Below are positions 5,211 to 8,994 of a stretch of 8,994 bases of DNA, one piece after another; positions within the stretch are counted from its first letter, which is position 1; every line of letters starts with the position of its first letter. Made by a program: the position numbers and the translations under genes. Location: positions 1-8,994 of the forward strand of contig CANHCD010000070.1 in the NCBI GenBank assembly GCA_947458795.1, written 5' to 3'. A model generated the notes under the pieces. That model had not been told where the DNA came from, did not search any database, and saw only the letters and a program-made list of their open reading frames with translations. The stretch is from Cyclobacteriaceae bacterium. Lineage in GTDB: Bacteria; Bacteroidota; Bacteroidia; Cytophagales; Cyclobacteriaceae.

Positions 5211-6830
5211 ATGGCCTCAAAAACAAAGTACATTTTTATCACTGGAGGAGTTACTTCTTCCTTAGGGAAAGGCATAATCGCCGCTTCATTGGGCAAATTG
5301 CTTCAATCCAGAGGATTAAGTGTTACCATTCAAAAATTTGACCCCTACCTTAATATTGATCCAGGCACCTTGAATCCTTACGAGCATGGGGAATGCTATG
5401 TCACTGAGGATGGCGCGGAAACAGACCTTGACCTGGGACATTACGAACGATTTTTAAACGTTGAAACCTCCCAAAGCAATAACATCACTACTGGCAGGAT
5501 CTACAACAACGTCATCACCAAAGAGCGTAAAGGTGAATTTCTCGGCAAAACAGTTCAGGTAATCCCTCACATCACCGATGAGATCAAAAGTAATTTCTAC
5601 AAGCTTGGCCAAGATGGAAAATACGATGTAGTCATCACTGAGATTGGCGGTTGCGTGGGAGACATCGAGTCCTTACCCTTCATTGAAGCTGTTAGACAAG
5701 CCCGATGGGATTTAGGTCCTGGAAACTTTCTAGTAGTTCACCTGACGCTCATCCCCTTCCTTAAAGCAGCGAAGGAACTGAAAACCAAACCTACGCAGCA
5801 CTCCGTGAAGCAACTCCTGGAAGCAGGTATTCAGCCTGATATTTTAGTTTGCCGTACCGAGCACCCTTTACCTGCAGATGTCAAACGAAAGCTAGCCTTG
5901 TTTTGCAATGTGCAGTTGGACAGCGTCATCGAAGCCATGGATGCCGAGTCCATTTACGACGTGCCACTTTTGATGAAAAAAGAGAAGCTTGACGAACGGG
6001 TACTTTCCAAACTCAATTTAAAGCCGAAGTCAAAGTTAGACTTGAAGGACTGGAAAGGCTTTTTGGGGAGGTTGAAAAACCCAACAGCAGAAGTAACCAT
6101 AGGTCTCGTAGGTAAATATGTTTCGCTTCCAGATGCCTACAAATCCATCATTGAGTCCTTTATACATGCCAGTGCCGCAGCTGAATGCAAGGTCAACCTG
6201 GTTCTGCTATCTTCTGAGGAAATAAATAATGGGAATTACAATGCCAAACTAAAGTTATTGGACGGCATACTGGTTGCCCCAGGCTTTGGAGAGCGGGGTT
6301 TTGAAGGCAAAATAGCCACTGCAAAGTATGCTCGTGAAAACCAGATTCCCTACTTCGGTATCTGCCTGGGGATGCAAGTTGCGGTGATTGAATTTGCAAG
6401 AAATGTACTCAAACTAGACCAAGCCAATTCCACCGAAATGGACCCAAATACCCCTCATCCGGTCATTGCCCTGATGGAGGAGCAAAAGAAAATTGACCAA
6501 ATGGGAGGAACTATGCGTCTGGGTTCGTATGCTTGTGATCTCAAAAAAGGCAGCAAGTCAGCTTTGGCCTACGGAAAAACAAAAATTCAGGAGCGCCATA
6601 GACACCGCTATGAATTCAACAACGAATACCTCGAACAAATCGAATCCAATGGCATGTTGGCAACAGGAAAAAATCCTAAAACTGGGTTGGTGGAGATTGT
6701 TGAACTTAAAAACCATCCTTGGTTTGTAGGTGTACAATTTCATCCTGAGTACAAAAGCACTGTATTGAAACCACAGCCCTTGTTTGTAGAATTTATTCAA
6801 GCGGCACTCGATAAAAAAAATAACAAATAA
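5211..6830 (+). CDS. pyrG: CTP synthase (glutamine-hydrolysing)
   Basis: The 539-residue protein (E. coli 545) converts UTP, ATP and glutamine to CTP in the cytoplasm, the last step of pyrimidine nucleotide synthesis. The N-terminal synthase (amidoligase) domain has TGGVTSSLGKGIIAASLG at 11-28, the Mg-ATP site around TEDGAETDLDLGHYERF at 65-81 (Asp73), and TEIGGCVGDIES at 143-154 (Glu145). The C-terminal class I glutamine amidotransferase domain starts near 295 and has the oxyanion loop APGFGERG at 356-363, nucleophile Cys385 in GICLGMQ, and His511/Glu513 in QFHPEY. All catalytic residues are present. The ATG gives the standard N-terminus; it has no Shine-Dalgarno sequence and is preceded by a pyrimidine-rich tract. 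yidC starts 32 bases after the stop, so the two are probably one transcript. Control may act through the long leader from the promoter at 4886-4919. Confidence 0.97.
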   Translation: MASKTKYIFITGGVTSSLGKGIIAASLGKLLQSRGLSVTIQKFDPYLNIDPGTLNPYEHGECYVTEDGAETDLDLGHYERFLNVETSQSNNITTGRIYNNVITKERKGEFLGKTVQVIPHITDEIKSNFYKLGQDGKYDVVITEIGGCVGDIESLPFIEAVRQARWDLGPGNFLVVHLTLIPFLKAAKELKTKPTQHSVKQLLEAGIQPDILVCRTEHPLPADVKRKLALFCNVQLDSVIEAMDAESIYDVPLLMKKEKLDERVLSKLNLKPKSKLDLKDWKGFLGRLKNPTAEVTIGLVGKYVSLPDAYKSIIESFIHASAAAECKVNLVLLSSEEINNGNYNAKLKLLDGILVAPGFGERGFEGKIATAKYARENQIPYFGICLGMQVAVIEFARNVLKLDQANSTEMDPNTPHPVIALMEEQKKIDQMGGTMRLGSYACDLKKGSKSALAYGKTKIQERHRHRYEFNNEYLEQIESNGMLATGKNPKTGLVEIVELKNHPWFVGVQFHPEYKSTVLKPQPLFVEFIQAALDKKNNK

Positions 6831-6862
6831 CTGGAGCTTAAGCCCAGCCTTCCCCAACTATC

Positions 6863-8659
6863 ATGGATAAAAATCAAGCAACAGGTTTGATCCTTTTTGC
6901 AGCGGTCATTCTCACCTACTCGATATTTTTTGCGACAACCCCAGAGATTCCGCCTGTAGAAACTACCACTTCTGCCGACACGACCACTACCACCACAGCA
7001 GTCGCTGCCACTACCTTGCCCACAGCAGGAGTTCCTGACAGCTTACTCGACCTAGAACGTCAACGTAAATTTGGTGATCTCGCTCCCTTCACCCTCGGTG
7101 AGGAAGGGTCCCTCGTGCTAGAGAATGAGGTAGTCAAAATCACCCTCTCTAACAAAGGCGGAAGCATCAAAGAGGTGCTTCTGAAAAAATATACCAGCTG
7201 GAAAAATGAACCTCTTTACCTTCTGGATAGTGCCCAAACAAGCCTAAACTACTCCCTTGATACCCGTTTGGGTCCTGTCAACCTGAATGACTTGTATTTT
7301 GTACCTGCCTTAAGTTCAGCCGATGTCGAAGGTGTAAAACAGCAAACAGTAACCTTTACTGCCAGCAGCCCAGCAGGACAATTAATTCAAAAATACACGC
7401 TGAAAGAAGGTGAGTACACCTTAGAAAAGAGTTTTGAAATCCAAGGGCTCCAGGGAATACTAACTGCAAAAGCAGTCAAAATTGACTGGAAAGATGAAAT
7501 CAAATCCCAAGAAAAGGACCTTGCAGAATCCAGAAGGAAGACGCAAGTAAACTATTACTTGGCTGAAGGAACCTATGAAAACCTTGGGCTTAGCGATGAT
7601 CCTGAAGAAGCGAAAGTAGCTGAACCCGTAAAGTGGATTGCCTTTTCCCAACGTTTCTTTACTGCCGGAATCATTGCAGACTCTGTATTCCAAGAAGTAA
7701 ACCTTAACCAAAGCACCCCTGCCGACTCCTCATTGGTTCGTTCGATGAGCGCAAGTCTTTCCCTTCCTATTTTAGAGGGTCAGGCAAATCTCAGCTATTA
7801 TTTTGGTCCAGATCAATACAAAACCCTAAAAGCCATCACCCCTGGATTTGAGGAAAATGTGGACATGGGTTACTTCTTTGTGAGCTGGGTAAATAAATAC
7901 ATTGTCGTCCACCTGTTCGAATTCCTAGAGAAGTACTTTGACAGCTATGGGATTATTATCATCCTGATCGTGCTTCTCATTAAAGTAGCCTTATCGCCGC
8001 TAACCTATAAATCCTACATCGGGATGGCAAAAATGCGGGTGATTAAGCCCGAAATTGATGAGTTGAAGGAAAAGTATGGAGACGATGCAACCAAAATGCA
8101 ACAGGAGCAAATGAAGCTCTTCTCTCAATTAGGAGTGAGCCCACTGTCTGGATGCCTCCCCTTATTGTTGCAGATGCCCTTCCTATTTGCCATGTTCTTC
8201 TTCTTCCCCAATGCGATCGAACTGAGACAGGAATCCTTCTGGTGGGCAGAAGATCTTTCTACTTACGATGAATTCATCAAGCTCCCGTTCACCATCCCTT
8301 TTTATGGCGCTCACGTGAGTTTGTTTACCCTCTTGATGACGGTTTCTCAAGTGCTCTACGCACACTTCAATAACCAGTTGACTACCGCAACAGGCCCTAT
8401 GAAAAACTTGGGATACATCATGCCGGTCATGTTTATGTTTGTTCTAAACTCTTACCCAGCAGGACTTAGCTTCTACTATTTTGTATCCAATATATTTACA
8501 TTTGGGCAGCAGGCCTTGATTAAACTATTTGTTGATGATGCTAAAATCCGTCAAAAAGTAGAAGAAAATAAAGTGAAGAATGTAGACAAGAAAAAGTCAA
8601 AATTCCAACAACGACTAGAAGATGCAATGAAAGTTGCAGATGCAAACAAGAAGAAATAA
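6863..8659 (+). CDS. yidC: Membrane protein insertase YidC
   Basis: YidC inserts and folds inner-membrane proteins, alone or with SecYEG. The 598-residue product has the Gram-negative layout: TM1 at about 7-24, a Thr-rich linker at 35-51, a large periplasmic beta domain at about 80-330, then the conserved Oxa1-type core with TM2 about 362-382, TM3 about 430-449, TM4 about 485-503, TM5 about 515-530 and TM6 about 534-555. The cytoplasmic loop MAKMRVIKPEIDELKEKYGDD (388-408) and SGCLPLLLQMPFLFAMFF (429-446) match the E. coli protein closely. The positive residue of the hydrophilic groove (Arg366 in E. coli) is Lys374 here. The tail (residues 556-598) is lysine-rich, as in YidC proteins that may contact ribosomes. 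It follows pyrG by 32 bases and ends directly at a terminator. The ATG is well placed before TM1; no ribosome binding site is evident. Confidence 0.96.
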   Translation: MDKNQATGLILFAAVILTYSIFFATTPEIPPVETTTSADTTTTTTAVAATTLPTAGVPDSLLDLERQRKFGDLAPFTLGEEGSLVLENEVVKITLSNKGGSIKEVLLKKYTSWKNEPLYLLDSAQTSLNYSLDTRLGPVNLNDLYFVPALSSADVEGVKQQTVTFTASSPAGQLIQKYTLKEGEYTLEKSFEIQGLQGILTAKAVKIDWKDEIKSQEKDLAESRRKTQVNYYLAEGTYENLGLSDDPEEAKVAEPVKWIAFSQRFFTAGIIADSVFQEVNLNQSTPADSSLVRSMSASLSLPILEGQANLSYYFGPDQYKTLKAITPGFEENVDMGYFFVSWVNKYIVVHLFEFLEKYFDSYGIIIILIVLLIKVALSPLTYKSYIGMAKMRVIKPEIDELKEKYGDDATKMQQEQMKLFSQLGVSPLSGCLPLLLQMPFLFAMFFFFPNAIELRQESFWWAEDLSTYDEFIKLPFTIPFYGAHVSLFTLLMTVSQVLYAHFNNQLTTATGPMKNLGYIMPVMFMFVLNSYPAGLSFYYFVSNIFTFGQQALIKLFVDDAKIRQKVEENKVKNVDKKKSKFQQRLEDAMKVADANKKK

Positions 8660-8691
8660 AAAAAGGGGGCACATCAACTGCCCCTTTTTTT
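8658..8691 (+). terminator. Intrinsic terminator after yidC
   Basis: GGGGCA (8666-8671) pairs with TGCCCC (8679-8684) over a 7-base loop and is followed by seven T. The A tract on the left, which begins inside the yidC stop codon, extends the stem with one G-T wobble. It ends the pyrG-yidC transcript. Confidence 0.93.
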
Positions 8692-8939
8692 ATCCCTTGC
8701 AAGTACTGCTTCACCGAGCGTATAACCAGCTGAAGCCTGCTAGTAAAATGAATATGCTGTGGACCTGGAAAGGTCAGCTATCAACTGGTTGCTGTATCCG
8801 AGTAGATGCTATTTCACTTCGTAATTGTGAATTATCACCTTATTTTTTGTTCTAAACCTTGCAAAAAAAGGAGAACCCTGCCAAAAATGGACCTGAATTT
8901 GCTTAATATTGATTTCTAAATTCCGGTAACGAACACACC
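8692..8939. other. Intergenic region before parA
   Basis: This stretch of 248 bases holds no convincing gene. The parA promoter should lie here, but no element fits well: TAATATTG (8904-8911) and TATTTTTTG (8841-8849) each deviate from TAnnTTTG and lack a properly spaced TTG. A purine-rich AAAGGAG at about 8867-8873 lies too far (about 66 bases) from the parA start to serve it. Confidence 0.7.
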
Positions 8940-8994
8940 ATGGGAAAAACTATTGCCATTGCGAGCCAAAAAGGTGGGGTTGGAAAAACTACTA
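8940..8994 (+). CDS. parA: ParA/Soj-type chromosome partition ATPase, 5' end only
   Basis: The 18 visible codons read MGKTIAIASQKGGVGKTT, which is the N-terminus of ParA/Soj/MinD-family ATPases with the deviant Walker A motif KGGVGKTT (residues 11-18), including the signature lysine at 11. ParA works with ParB, usually encoded next to it, and parS sites to segregate the chromosome origin region. The spelling IASQKGGVGKTT is typical of chromosomal Soj/ParA rather than MinD or plasmid types, but the rest of the protein lies outside the window. The preceding yidC terminator means it begins a new transcript. The start codon is the only one that fits the family N-terminus. Confidence 0.9.
   Translation, partial: MGKTIAIASQKGGVGKTT

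Noticed and set aside
5147..5341. 64-codon frame overlapping the start of pyrG.
   Set aside because: More than half overlaps pyrG in another frame and the residue composition is unlike a folded protein; a shadow frame.
6831..6862. Palindrome GCTTAAGC flanked by CTGG/CCAG between pyrG and yidC as a terminator.
   Set aside because: There is no loop and no T tract, so it is unlikely to separate the two genes.
8887..8919. Ten-residue leader peptide ORF before parA preceded by AGGAG.
   Set aside because: Too short to support, the spacing of about 13 bases is long, and Bacteroidetes rarely depend on Shine-Dalgarno sequences.
8692..8939. parS site next to parA.
   Set aside because: No sequence resembling TGTTNCACGTGAAACA is present.

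Overview
The window looks like chromosomal DNA from a Bacteroidetes bacterium, most likely of the Cytophagales (an Algoriphagus/Cyclobacteriaceae-like organism; this lineage guess is inference from gene content and style). The signs are genes that mostly lack Shine-Dalgarno sequences, promoters that match the Bacteroidetes -7 consensus TAnnTTTG, a pyrG-yidC gene pair, an ftsE without an adjacent ftsX, and AT-rich intergenic DNA. Nearly all genes are housekeeping genes. No insertion sequence, phage gene, CRISPR array, rRNA or tRNA is visible.

Layout, left to right. (1) Positions 1-1178, plus strand: the 3' end of a short transaldolase/fructose-6-phosphate aldolase gene, a 67-residue protein of unknown function, and an FtsE-type ABC ATPase. 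They are closely spaced and end at a strong hairpin at 1193-1228 that can terminate from both sides. (2) Positions 3866 down to 1247, minus strand: a three-gene operon. It starts with a 157-residue protein that resembles a degenerate Sua5/YrdC domain, followed (ATGA overlap) by a CCA-adding/poly(A) polymerase-type nucleotidyltransferase with an HD domain, and 14 bases later by a secreted TPR protein. A candidate -7 box lies so close to the first start codon that the mRNA may be leaderless. (3) Positions 4438 down to 4034, minus strand: a small protein with a C-terminal helix-turn-helix, followed by its own terminator at 3988-4018. (4) Positions 4439-5210: a gene-free, very AT-rich stretch of about 770 bases. 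It contains four copies of AAAAAGTC, three long perfect dyads, and a near-perfect Bacteroidetes promoter whose spacer contains one of the AAAAAGTC copies. (5) Positions 5211-8659, plus strand: pyrG (CTP synthase) and yidC (membrane protein insertase), probably co-transcribed and closed by a terminator at 8658-8691. (6) About 250 bases without a clear gene, then the first 18 codons of a ParA/Soj-type partition ATPase, cut by the window edge.

The genes serve core functions: sugar phosphate metabolism, cell division or envelope ATPase activity, tRNA 3'-end maturation, CTP synthesis, membrane protein insertion and chromosome segregation. The least explained part is the HTH gene together with the AT-rich region beside it. 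The region's repeats and dyads look like regulatory binding sites, and its promoter points towards pyrG with an unusually long leader of roughly 290 bases. The second oddity is the Sua5/YrdC-like ORF, which seems to keep the fold's outline but not the usual active-site motifs. There is no clear evidence for a wholly new system; these two places are where an undescribed function would most plausibly sit.
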